This document shows, piece by piece, positions 36,658 through 48,961 of a DNA stretch of 64,000 nt (position 1 is its first letter; each line of letters starts with the position of its first letter). A program made the translations under genes and the position numbers. The stretch is from positions 1-64,000 of the forward strand of contig JALJEE010000060.1 in the NCBI GenBank assembly GCA_023231475.1. Direction: 5' to 3'. The notes under the pieces are model-generated. The model saw only the letters and a program-made list of their open reading frames with translations. It searched no databases and was not told the DNA's origin. This DNA is from Seison nebaliae (taxonomy: Eukaryota > Rotifera > Pararotatoria > Seisonacea > Seisonidae).

Positions 36658-39600
36658 GATAGTAGATAATTATATAATTGACAACAATAATTATAATATG
36701 AATGATAATAAGAATCGTAGAGTTGTTGTCCACCACATTCCTGAGAACAGGTCGGATGATGGAGATGATGATGATGAAATAATGATGAACAACCAGGAGA
36801 TACGAAATTTGAATTACTCAAATCATCCACATTCTTCTCGTCATCATTATCTTCATCCAATTCATAACTCTGATGGAAATTCACATCTTCATCGGAAAAC
36901 TCATTTTTCATCGGATCATCAACTTTCGATTTTCGTTTTTCTTTCTGCTTTTTCATCTCTTTTTTTTCCATCGTCCCTTTCGTCGATGGAATCGACGTCT
37001 TACCCGATTGTTTTCCTTCACTCAAATTCTTCGAATTCTTTTTCTGACGATTCATCATCTTCTTCTTATTCTTCCTCGATCGTTGATCATTCTCTCGATG
37101 ATATCGTTGTTGTTGTTGTTGTTGTTGTTGTTGGACTGAGAAGGAAGTGGTCGATTGATGATTCTTTATACTCGACAAACCATTCGTTGTGGTGGTGGTG
37201 ATAATGGTGGAGGAGGAGTTGCTTGATGATGATGTGATTGAAACATTCGAATGATTTGCGGAGAAACAACCGAATTGGAATGGATGTCGATTCATTTCAT
37301 TTCATCCGAAAATTTCCGTTCGTTTATTGAACTTTATTGAGAGTGGAAATTATAATTTAATTTAATTTTCATTCAACATTCTTTCTCCTTGTTATTCCTT
37401 CTCCACTTACACACAAACATTATACAGACAACTAATAAACTTCTCTGAACGAGAAGTAGATAATTGAAGTTCTTTTCCACCAGAAAAACAAAATCGATTC
37501 TTATTAAAATAGAAAGAGTTTTAGCTAATAATACCCAATAATTCGAAATTATGGAAGGAAATCGAAAAAATAATATTAAATTATTTCTCTTCTGCATCTG
37601 ATATGAGAATGATCCAAATGCTTATTAGTAGTACGAGGAAGATCCAGATGGAATGAAATAAAAATAACAACAAATGAATATCCGATTAATTCTTCCTAAT
37701 TATACGTCCTGTTATTTCCTTTTTTATCTAACAAGCTATCTTTCAATGAATTGAAGGAGAACGAACAATATCATTCCTCAAAAAGTCCTTTCTCCTCCTA
37801 AACGAGGAAATCTTCTGTGATTCATATTGAAACATATGAAAACATGATTAAATAATAAATGATTTAATAAATCTCGTTTGAAAACTGGATTGTTCATTCA
37901 TCTCCCAAAATTTTTTCGGTAGTTCCCTAAAAATAAAACTCCTCTCTCAACAAAATTCATCTCCAAGAGATGAAAGAAAATCGATCAACAATCAGAAAAA
38001 TGCATCGATACATTCTGCTTTTTGTTTTAAAAAATATTTTTCTTATTCGATTCATCAATTCTTCTAATAATAAGATAGTTGGAAATAGATGAATGAAATC
38101 GATTGAGAATATAAATGTAAATTATCTCATTCATTGATATTGGAATTGGATATAGATTTATTCGATTACCTATCAATTTACCTGACAATACTCGAACATT
38201 TCCATTTACAATCAATGATTAATATCTATTAAATCATTCAATTATATTTCGGTCAAAAGTTCCCACCATCCACTTAAGATTACTGTTCGATTATTAACAT
38301 TAATCAATCTCGATGAGCATGCGAACAATACACTCCACCAATTGTTAAACAAGCCACTTCATTAATATACTGTCTGATAAATGATGAAGATAGAAATCGT
38401 TGATAACATGCAGAAAAATTATTAAACGATTATGGAAATGTTTCACAAGTCATACCATCATTCCATGTCATCATCAGCCTACCCTCCCCATAAGACGAGA
38501 CGTTATTAAAGGATTAGGAAGAATAATAATTATTCGAAGAGAAATCGAATGGAATGAATAATGATAATAAATCCGGAATGGATAATCATCCACATCATCA
38601 TCAGACAATAAAGCAGATAATCAACTTGCTACTTTTGATGTCGCGTAAACGGAAGGTAATAAATTGAACAATTACTACTCATCACAAATGAAAAATTATT
38701 CAATTTGAATTATTCCTCCTCCTCTTCTTCTTCTTCTTTTTTTTCTTCTTCTTCTTCTTCTTCTATAAAGAAATGATTGATGAGAATAGAATCGAATAAA
38801 TTCTTATTTAAAATTCTCAAGAAATTCTTATCGAAAATTCTCATAAAATGTTCATTCAAAATTTATTACATTTAAATAATATAAGAATAAGTTTTCTCCA
38901 AAACTCCAATTTAAATTCCTTCAAAATATTTTCCATCCAACTTTTATTTGCAATGAATCATTAGAATTACAATTTTTACTTGAATTACTCATTGAATAAA
39001 TCTAAAAGAGATTTTTTCGTACAACTCAAGGCGAATATTTCTCAATTGAGTAATTTTCATCAACATAACAATTCCAATCGAACGAATGAAGTATTGGAAG
39101 TGAATGAAGAAGAATAAATATCGATGACAAATAATCGATATATAATTATTCTCTTAAGACATTTCGTCACTGGTCTAGTAGGACTAGTGGGAAAAGATGA
39201 AATTCTTATTGATTTTCCCACATTTTTTAAATGTCCGTCAAACTGATTTAATTTAGGAATATTTCAAAAATTTCACATTTGACTTAATCGTCATCATTCG
39301 ACTTTTCCATCTCATTTCACTTCCATTCACAATTGATTAACCTAAATTTTATTTATAAGTTAAATATACCGATAAGTTAAAATTTTTGTTGACTAATTCG
39401 AATTGGAAATGGACAGACCGTTCCACAACGGAAAAGTCGACTAAATATTGCCAAGTCGATTGTTTGAGGAAGTGATATGGATTCTATAAATTATGGGGCG
39501 GGATGTCACGCAATTTTCGTTTTTTCTCAAAAAAAACTTCCTCTCGTTTGTAAACTAAATTTTCTTTTCGTTCTTGAAAAATAGAGTAACTAAATATGGT

Positions 39601-42600
39601 GAAAGTGATGATTATTTGACATAAATGAATAAGTGAAGAGTTTCGCTCATCAAGTGGATAGTTTTAAGGAATCCTTTAATTTCTTCCACGTTCTCCACTT
39701 ACAAATTACATCGTTATCGAATTATATAATTTGAATGAAAGAAAAATCAAAAAAAAAATTACGAGTATAAAAATGAAGTTTTTTACTGGGAAATATGTGT
39801 GAGAAAGTGGGAAAATTGATCGATCGATTAAAATTAAATGAGTAGATAAAATGAAAAATATTCGAATATTTTCATAAATGAGAATTTATCGATATACATG
39901 TTGAGTAAACGATGTGAATGGGAATGGTAGTGACATTTTAAGGAGAAGAATTTAATTTCATCCAAACAATGATACATTGGAAATGGTGTGATGCATATAT
40001 TATGAATGGAAATGGATGGGTAGGAGGTGGGATCGATATAGATAGAAATGGATCTATTTCCATATGTCACAATTGCATGTGCAAGAAAGTAAACAGAAAA
40101 AACTCGAATTCAATCTACTTTTTTTCCATTAGAACATGATAGTTTAGGAAGGAATCATTCATATGTAACATGTTTCCATTTTATTTGTGTTAAGGTTGGA
40201 AATTTACATAATTAATTAATCTCATGCAGGCAGAAGATATATGAATGTTAATTCATGGTCACCATATCATACCTTCCATCCATATATAATCCAATCATGC
40301 ATATTCAAACGACTACGCTCAACATTTCTTATAAGCTTATTTCGATGACTGAAGATGATGTTGTTGTTATATTGGGAGGAATTAGATGATTAGATATTTA
40401 GTAGATCAAATGAAATTGACAGAATGATGGTAATGTCTTAGTTTGGAAGGAGAATTTCTTCTTCAAATCTACTAATGCTTTTCCATTTAATGATTATTAA
40501 ATGGAATAAACTGAAAAGAATTTGTTCGATATATTTCGTAGAATGTGTAAATGTGAATAGATCAATTAATTTGAATAAATATCAAACGATGCACGAAAAG
40601 TGCACAATGAATTGATTAGAAATAAATCACATAACTGGAACAAGGGAAAGGAGTAAATGTTGAAGATAATGAAGTACTGGGAAGGATGTGGTGAGAGAAA
40701 AGATGAGAGTTCCCAAACAAATCTTGGACAAATGGATGAGAATTAATTAAAAAAATTATTCTTATGTTTCTTCTAAACATAACTAAAATTTACGAGAATG
40801 ACAACATGATATTGATCAGTTCTAACGGAGCGTATCATGAGCTTGGAAAGCTGGACGAATTGGGAAGTGTTTTTTTGATTGGAGGGTGGATGTAAATTGG
40901 AGAATATTTTGGAGGAAGGAGAATTTGAAGGAAAAGTGGAATGAAAAAAAGGAAACTCATCTGCAGATGGATGGAAGTACTTACAACGAATATGATGTAA
41001 TGGGAATCACTTGGCAGAATTAACATAAATGTGAAGATATTTCTATAGATTTAGTAGATGTAGTCATTAGATGCATAAATGGATTGACGAGATATATAGA
41101 TAGCTTATGAGTACACATATCCATCTAGGAAGATATCACATTATTGTTCTCAAATGAGTAATTGAAGGAAAAGGATGCACAATTATTTATAACTTACTTT
41201 AATTCTATTAGTCTATCCAATTCTTCGAAGTCATCGTTCTCGTTTAATGTCGATATTTCCTATCTATCTATCTATCTATCTATCCGTCACATTGCCGATG
41301 AATGAATGGCTCTTTTTTTCGAGGATGACTTCCATAATACTAAACGATTGAATAACGAGTGAATTGTGCATGAGCGGGAAAGGAAGGAAGGAGAGGAATA
41401 CATGTATCATTTTCTACATCAATGACTCGATTGGATAGCTAGCTAGCTAGCTAGTTACATAATTATTTATTGTACTACATCACACTAAGTCCTCTCGTCA
41501 TCACATTCATTGAGGATTGAGTAAAAATATTCAGATATATTTCTGTCTATGTGAGTCGATATATGTAAATCAATATACCAGATGAAATCATAAGGAATGG
41601 AAGTGATGTAAAATGTAAAGAAAACTATCAATATAAAAATGGAATTGGAATATGACGCAGGAAGACACGGCCAACATTCATATGACTCGTGATACAGTGA
41701 CAGAAGAACATCGTTCCAAATAAGAGTGTTGGAAAGTCCATGGAATAATTAGGGGAATAATAAAGAAATAATGATGAAAGATAACTTAATAACTCCATAT
41801 GTCAATCAATGCTTGAAAATAATGGAAGTAAATGAGAAAAGAACGAGAGTGAATATTTCGCTTCCTAAAGAAAATGTATCTGGAATAATTGATTATGAAT
41901 ATGACGTCGTCAATGTGGGAGACATGCGAAAAATAGATAGGACGATATTCTCCTCGACAAATTCAACGATGAAAACTACAAATAATCAAATTATACACAC
42001 CATCAAATGCTCTCCGTTCAACATTTCCATTTTACTGTTACTGTTCGAACGATTGCACTTCATCTTCTTCATTTCATCACATAACTGTATAGTCGACTGT
42101 TTTTGTTGTTCTTCTTCATCTAATTCCTTTACTTCTTCTTCGTCCTTTTCTGTTTGTTCTTTCTCATTGACATCAATCCCTTTGCCAATATGATAATTTT
42201 CGTCGATTGATGTCTGAGCAGGAGACAAATCGAGAAGAAAATGAATTGAGATTAATTTAATTATTTCTTCAATTCCTTTAAATCAATTAACTAACATTTG
42301 TTGATGGAATGTATTTCAAAAGAACATCTCGAAATACGCCCACATCAATCAAATGTCCGCTCATCTGATCGTCACAAATCTCTTCTTGTTCTACATTTCG
42401 TTTCCTCCAAATCTTATCGAGAATCTTCAAAGATAATTTGAAAAAAAAATATAAAAAATTTTAAATTAACTAAAAGAATTTTTTGAGTTGTCGAATCATT
42501 GTAGATCTTATCTAAATAATTCAATCGTTCCTCCACGATCTGTTCATGACGTCCATCTCTCGATTGAATTGGTGGCAATGCCAAATCCGTCATCAATTCC

Positions 42601-43979
42601 CCAAATTCCATGCTACGTAGAATGGTCTTCATATCTGAAATTATTTAAATTATTCAAATTATATGGAAAACATGAGAAAATGAACATTTGCATAAAATAA
42701 TTTTACATTTAGTTGGAAGGAATTCATATTTGGCAGTACTGCGTACCGTTTCTTCCATGTCCCATTCGTCGCTTTTGAATTCATCCGAATTGACCGATGT
42801 CGATTCATTGACATTTGATTCATTTGAAATTTTCTCATTTGAATTCCAATTTGAATTATTTAATCGCTCCTCTACATTGATTAGTGGAAGTGAATGAAGG
42901 AAGAAATTGGTGGTGGAAATTGTAATGACATTATGTAATCGTAATCGTCTCTGATTAAATTTTTTCATATTTCCAATACATCGATGGAGATGTCGATTAT
43001 TTCCATGTCGATTCTTATCACGAATCCACGGATGTTTCAATGCCGTTTCAGCACTAATTCTCTCACTTGGATTATGAGTCAACATTCGTTGAAGGAGATT
43101 TTTAGCACTAGTCGACACAGTCAACCAAATTCGTTCACTCAAATCCACATTCATCGACGGTAACAAAAGATCTCTTAGAGAGATTGTAGAAAATGAACAT
43201 CGTTTACCAGACAACATCGAATACAATAAACAACCAGCAGACCAGATATCTGACGCACAATTATAACCGTTATAACGGTGCAATTCCACAATTTCTGGTG
43301 CCAATAATTGGAAATCAGTTGGTGGCATTGCTGGTGTTAGAGCCACACGAATATGTTTCTGAGCGAATTCGTTCGGTAAAATGACACGAGCATTCTCCAA
43401 TTCTGTTACTTTAATTGTAGGCATCATATTTCCTTCACTTCCATGTCTCATCAGACTTTCCATCGTTGCCACTTTAATCGATCTCGGTTTCAAATCACAA
43501 TGACAGATATGTTTAGAAGCCAAATAAGCGAAAGCGTTCAATATCTGTTGCATATAATAACTGGCGACTTGTTCCGAATAAACGAAAGCCGCTTCTGATC
43601 GTTGTTGAATTTCCATAAATAAATCATAATCTGGTAAATATTCCATGACGGCAAATGATAAATATACCGTATCATCAATTATCACGTCATCAACAAAAGC
43701 GTTGAGATGTTGGAGAATGTGGGGATGTTTACAGGGTAGAAGTAATTGTGATAAATCGACATATCCTAAAAAATTTCAATTTTTATTTTTATATTCAAAA
43801 ATTTAACTGTCATTTAAACGACCTGATAATTTGGAGAATCGTAAATAGATTTGTACGGAACGTCCATCTTTGGTCGATCCTTTCCATTTGCTAATGTTGT
43901 TGAAGTAGCCTCGATTCAATATGTAATTTATTCGATATTCATCGTCCAAATGTTTCACATTTTTCTTCTTTTCTTCCAT
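30426..43979 (-). CDS. CASK: CASK (CaMK-L27-PDZ-SH3-GK membrane-associated scaffold)
   Basis: Nine exons: 43823-43979, 42707-43765, 42471-42634, 42296-42424, 42001-42213, 32528-32666, 31147-32376, 30871-31073, 30426-30809; 1225 aa (human 926). CASK organises presynaptic and junctional complexes. CaM-kinase-like domain ~14-300 (AAFVYSEQVASYYMQQIL, LAPEIV, HPWIRDKNR, then KFNQRR). L27 (ERLNYLDKIYNDSTTQKILL). The second L27 half crosses the 9.3-kb intron: EHLM|ALLECY corresponds to PHFMALLQTH of human. PDZ ~695-775 (NNEPLGITL, YGGFIHRIGNLHVGDEIHEI). SH3 ending LIPSPELQE. GK domain ending TPQWIPVSWVY, the exact CASK type of C-terminus. The human basic hook after SH3 is replaced by a Ser/Thr run. 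Kinase motifs are degenerate: VAIK Lys to Gln, HRD to HCD, CASK GFG to ELE. Confidence 0.93.
33888..37295 (-). CDS. Nested 1135-codon low-complexity ORF inside the CASK intron, unrecognised
   Basis: Single uninterrupted ORF on the same strand as CASK. I do not recognise a family. Seen: Ser/Thr-rich N-terminus; many CAA/CAG Gln runs (near residues 55, 215, 370, 405 and 1015); His runs next to Gln runs; a Lys-rich basic block (~70-125); a Cys/Tyr-rich patch (~165-210); Pro/Tyr/His-rich C-terminus; and a final YYEIDL. No signal peptide or membrane segment stands out. The 3.4-kb open frame, with unique informative segments between the repeats, argues for a real gene or a large alternative exon. 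However, CAA/TTG repeats also keep other frames open, and antisense ORFs of up to about 180 codons overlap it. The last residues fit a class II PDZ ligand (hydrophobic at -2 and 0), the class CASK's own PDZ binds. That link is speculative. Confidence 0.5.
38713..38764. repeat. TTC/CT polypyrimidine tract
   Basis: Imperfect (TTC)n with CCT at the start and a T8 interruption, about 52 bases, inside CASK intron 5. Confidence 0.85.
41261..41284. repeat. (TATC)6 microsatellite
   Basis: Six perfect TATC units inside CASK intron 5. Confidence 0.95.
41436..41454. repeat. (TAGC)n microsatellite
   Basis: Nearly five perfect TAGC units; the unit is self-complementary in phase (AGCT). Inside CASK intron 5. 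Confidence 0.9.
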
Positions 43980-44355
43980 TTTATTTTTCGATCGATTCCG
44001 AACAATAACAATTTTTATTATTCTTCTGGTAATTCGTCTTATATAATTTTTATCTGATAGGAATAAAACTGAAATAAATTACCCTTTTATTCAACAGCTC
44101 AAAATTCTAAATTCATCTAACTTTTAAATTAATCTAACAAAATTAAAAACTTATTTTTCTTCAACACAACTTACTCTTCATTCTCGATACAATTCGCAAT
44201 CAATTAAATTATGATATACAATTTAAATTTTCAAATAAAATTTTATTGAGTAAATTAAAATTTTTTTTTGGGTGTTTTCAAATTCTTTTTTCATTACTAT
44301 AATTTACGAGGATTATTATTGAAATAATAAATATTTATTTATAAATTAATAAAAT
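43980..44355. promoter_or_regulatory. CASK upstream region
   Basis: 376 bases between the CASK start codon and the stop of the next gene upstream on the same strand. It should contain the CASK promoter and the 3' UTR of the coiled-coil gene. Very AT-rich. I see no specific motif I would defend. Confidence 0.35.
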
Positions 44356-47300
44356 TCAAATAATTTTTTCAATGATCTTCTCTAGTTCATTCAAATTCTT
44401 CTCACTTCTAATCAATCGAACAAACAATTGAATCTGTTAATGAAACAATAAATTGGACGAATTCTGCAAATAAAGAAAACTTTGTCATATTTCTTATTTT
44501 GTTTAAAATACCATTTGTCACACAATGCAAATATTTGAGTAAATAATTCATTTGTTGTTAGACTTTGGTCCGTTTGAAGGATATGAATACGAAGAGCTTT
44601 CCCCACTTTCTCCCACAGCTCTTCTGTTAACAGAATTGAATTGAACGAAAATAATTTCTGTATGAAAATATCAAATTTTTCCTTTTCTTCTGAAATATAA
44701 TTCGATTTAATAATTTTTTCACAATCATTCTTCTGATTATTTTTCGTTATATGATTATTGACAGATGTTGATTGTGATAGATTTGTGTCATTAATTATCG
44801 ATCGTTTAATTAATAGTCGTAAACAACCATGATTAATGATATTATTTTGGACTTTTGATAATTCATAAAATTTTTTATATTTTTCATTATTTAATTTCGA
44901 TGTGAATTGGATACTACCTCCATAAAAGACGGTATCATTTGTTGAATTTAAATTATCAATATTCATCGCAAATAATTTTAATGACAATTTATTCTTCCGA
45001 AATACGAACACTTTCTTATCGTCATTCATTTCTCTCAATTCCAATTTGATGTTTCCGATACATTCCATTTTCAATTGATCACCTTCATGACAGATGAATG
45101 TCAAAGAATCTTTTTCATCCATCGAAGAATAAATAAATCCATATTGTGACATCTTGTCCAATAAACTATATTGATACCGTTTTAAACTAATACCAATCGC
45201 CACATTCGTCTTATGGAGGAAATGATGTCGTACAATTATCGATGCAATCTGTCAGAAATTATTTAATGGAAAATTTATTAAATGAAATTTAAATTTATAG
45301 AAATAAAATATACATAAAAATTACAAGAAAGAAGAAATTTGTTTGATAGTTCTGGTAGATATTGATCGTCCATTGGTAGTCTCTCTAATACCAGAACCAT
45401 CAACTGTTCAATTGGAGTGGATGTAGCGAATTTCACGATAAGTTTGTCTTCATCAAAACTTAAGTTTTTATACTACTCATAAAAGTGATAAAGATTAAAA
45501 ATTTGAATATATTCATATTTAAAAAATTAAATGAAAAAAAACTTCGGATTTTTGAAGAATTCTCCAATTACTTAAAATTATTCGATTGAATGATTTATTC
45601 TCGTCATTCGATTTCTTTTCCAGATTATTCTCATCAATTTTTATTATCTTTCTCAACAACTCATTTTCTTTCAGAAATTTATTTGAATTATTCGGAGTAT
45701 ATTCCTCTTGGATTGTCGTTCGAACCATAATGAAAAGACAATTGTAATCGGTTGATGGTAAGATGAATGTGGATTTAAATCTTTCGATCGGTCGCAATGA
45801 TTCCAACCATTCGTCAACATCATCCGTTTCCTCCAAAGTGTTCGTTGACGATGGATTATGAATGAAATATTCAGGTTTATTTCTCAAATGAGCTATCGAT
45901 GTCAATTGTGGTGAATGGAGACGTAACTTTCGAATTTCTTTCTTTTCCATTTTATATGATTTCCATAACTTATCATCCATTTCCTCCTTCTCAAATATAC
46001 TCTTGTTCTTTAACCATACTTGAATATCCTTCTCCCTCAAATGTTCCATCTTACTTCGAATGTTACTGACGTCCAAACGTCGATATTTTTGTTTAGAATT
46101 CGAATCTTGTAAAACTTTCGTATATAATCGTAAATATTGTTTAAACGACTCCAAATCTCCCCGATAACTTTGTACTTGTTTCATAATTTGAGATTGAGTT
46201 TGCAATTGGCTCTGCAACTTCTCTTGAATACATTCAGTGATGTCACTCAACGAATTATTCCCCTCAACATGATCTTTCAGAAAGTTTTCGATATTATTTT
46301 TCGTATTATACAGAATCAATTCTTGGAAATCTAAGAGCGTATGAATTCCTTTCAGATTCTTTAAATTGTACAAATCGATTTTAAATTCAACGAAATTCAT
46401 TTCGACAATTTTATTTTTTAAATTTCTTTTCTTCGGAAACGGTTGTTTAATATTGAAAATATTGGAGAAATATTTGACATTATCAAACATCGGAACATTC
46501 TCGTTTGACAACAAATCATCTAACACCTCCAACGATAATGGAAAGACCTAAAAAACAATTTTATATTTTATTAATATATATCATTCTTCAATTAACTTCA
46601 ATTGATAATTTCATCGTTTTCTTCTCATTATTCTTCTGCATCAACGAACGTTGTTTGATGGAGAGGAGTTGTGGAATCTGGAAATGTTGTGATTCGTTTT
46701 TAAAAATAAAATGATATTGAATATTCCTTCCCACGATACAATAGAATGTATTCATTTTTGGTATTCTAAATTTCGCACATTTCCTCGATTTTCGATGATT
46801 CCATTTAGTCTCCACAATTCTTATGGGGAGATCATACCATTCATTTTTGTTTTGATCGAGAAATCGTCCCACTAACATTTCGTTCGATTTCTTAATAAAC
46901 CAATTCGTATCATACGTCGTATCATTTTGAACGATATCGATTGGAATGACGATTTCTAAATATTCATTCTCTTTCTTTGAAAAAGAAACGATGAAAATTC
47001 AGTTCAATTTCAAATAATGAAAAAAATATTTTTAAAATTTAAAATTTCTTTTTTTAATTATCTAAATCATTTTTATTAAGGAAATTCAACTAGATATATT
47101 TACGACTTGACTAAAATATAGTTGGATAACGAACTTGTTCAATCAAATTATTCAAATTTTCTTCGTTGAAAAATGAAGAATTTTCTTTCGTAATTGGAAT
47201 CTTCGATTGGATTATATCTTTGTTATTACGTATCGATGTTATTAATTCAGTTACGATTCCGAAGAAACTTAAACGACGTTCATTCTTTTTCGAGAGATTC

Positions 47301-48750
47301 TCATCTTTCATTTTACATAAAAATATGAGAGATGATTTGAACCATTCATTAGGTCGAAGAATTGTGGAAAATAATTCGGGATATTTCTTCCCAAAAATAC
47401 TAAAATTCTGTCGATCGTCCACGCTGTTCATTTGATATCGATAAGATTTATTGATTAGATTTGGTAAATTAATAACATCATCTAAAATTGGGAAAATTGT
47501 TGATAGATGAGTTAACGATACATCGACACAATGATATTGGTAGTTCTGTGTGAAGATTGTCCTTTTTACCGTTTCCCGGAAATTTGATTGTGATTTGACT
47601 GTCGAATGAATTTTCTTCTTTTGGCAGAATGGAACACATAAGAAATTGTTGTCACAAACAAGAGAATCATCATCTTGTATGGGAACCGGTTTCTCCTTAT
47701 TTCCGTTTTCTTCGATATTGATGGTTGGCAAGTCGGATTTGAAAAGGAGCGAACATAAAACTTTTTTCGAATTCAATTGATTCTGATCAAATATGACATT
47801 GGTGGGAGTGGTTTGTGAGAATTCTTTTTCGAATATATCCAACAATCTCAGATTGATATAAAATGCCGTTTCGATGATATTCGTCTGATAATAAAATCTG
47901 AAAAAAAATTTTTTATTAAATTTAAAAAATGTTTAAGAAAAATAAACAATTTCTCTTCCATATCTTCCGATTTCTCCCTCGGATGTTTACCACAATTCTT
48001 TATACGTCCCATCTTTTTTCCATGTTTCTCATTGTAACTCAAACTGGATTCGATTAATTTAGAAATTTTCGAATCCTCATCCATCTTCTGTTGACTGTAC
48101 AACTCACTCAAATAATTCAATCGTTTCAATGACATTTCATGTTTCGATAAGAAATGATTCAAATTATTCACAGATAAATTATATTTTAATAATTTCTGTC
48201 GACTTTCCTCATTTTTCAAACTTAATTCATTCAATTTCTCTTCGATCGTCAATTGTTTCTGTTTAGTCATTAATTCCACGTCTTTTAAAAAATATCAAAA
48301 TTTAAATATATTGAAAATTAAAAGTGAAAAAGGAGAACTTGATAATTGTCGATATTGGGAAATTGTAAAATTATTTAAGTTGTCTAACAAATTCGAATCA
48401 ATCGTTCCTACCATCTCATTATCGATCGATCCTAATAACATGGCAACATGTTGAGTTTTAGTCTGTAACGACGTGGTGAATTCACTGAGAATGGCAAACA
48501 ATTTATTCACATCATTTAGTAGTTTATTATATTTCTCACAATTCCAATTCTCTCGATTACTATTCAAAGTATTTTCTGCTTTCGATATTTTTATATGATC
48601 CAATTCGTCCGATAATTTTACTAGAATTCCATTAAATTTTACTTCAATTTGTTTCGTCAAATTTTTATTATCATCCATTTCTAAAGAAATTTTATTTCTC
48701 AAAAAATTCTCCAATAAAAACTTTATAATCAAAAAATTCTCATTTATCAT
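44356..48750 (-). CDS. Large coiled-coil protein, unrecognised, 8 exons
   Basis: Exons: 48339-48750, 47948-48281, 47135-47897, 46597-46974, 45543-46547, 45314-45472, 44481-45248, 44356-44433; 1298 aa, all phases consistent. I cannot assign a family. The first ~250 residues look like helical coiled coil (LNDVNKLFAILSEFT, KLNELSLKNEESRQKLLKY, LSKHEMSLKRLNYLSELY). A central region has conserved-looking Trp/Cys segments (TKWNHRKSRKCAKFRIPK, PNEWFKSSLIFL). A second coiled coil follows (~770-830, ECIQEKLQSQLQTQSQIMKQ), then DVDEWLESLRPIERF and a beta-rich stretch near 1050-1130. The last predicted intron is again 47 nt, giving the C-terminus IQLFVRLIRSEKNLNELEKI. The start could be the ATG at 48750 or an internal MDDNKNL. 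The 160-nt intron between 46975 and 47134 is the weakest join, so two adjacent genes cannot be excluded. Confidence 0.6.
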
Positions 48751-48961
48751 CACTTATACTTAATACAATTTATATACTATCATAATAGTAAACAAAATTT
48801 TCTTGTAAATATTTTTCTGACAAAAAAATTTTCAAAACAGACAAATCTCAAGAGATTTTTAAGAATAAAATTACATAAAGCAAATGTGTTAAAGTTAAAA
48901 TTTTATTATATTTTCAAATAATTCGTTCGTTATTAGAGAATTGATTTGTTGTGAATAATTT

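Larger units (their letters stand above)
32667..42000 (-). other. CASK intron 5, 9.3 kb
   Basis: By far the largest intron in the window, where most introns are near 47 nt. Predicted ends are GTGTGT at 41995-42000 and TTTTTTAG at 32667-32674 in minus-strand sense. It contains the nested same-strand ORF 33888-37295 and several microsatellites. In the stretches 32667-33887 and 37296-42000 I see only AT-rich unique sequence without supportable exons, although small alternative exons could be missed. Confidence 0.6.

Noticed and set aside
36131-37201. Long antisense ORFs opposite the nested low-complexity gene
   Set aside because: They consist of translated CAA/TTG and GAT/ATC repeats (poly-Asn, poly-Val, poly-Leu) and lack family features. 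They are shadows of repeat composition.
39170-39240. Small inverted repeats (CTAGTAGGACTAG; GTGGGAAAA ... TTTTCCCAC)
   Set aside because: Short arms and no flanking duplications or ORF; within what AT-rich DNA gives by chance.
41771-42193. 140-codon plus-strand ORF next to CASK exon 5
   Set aside because: It overlaps the coding exon 42001-42213 antisense. Its C-terminal half is the complement of the acidic Glu/Lys run, and no family is recognised.
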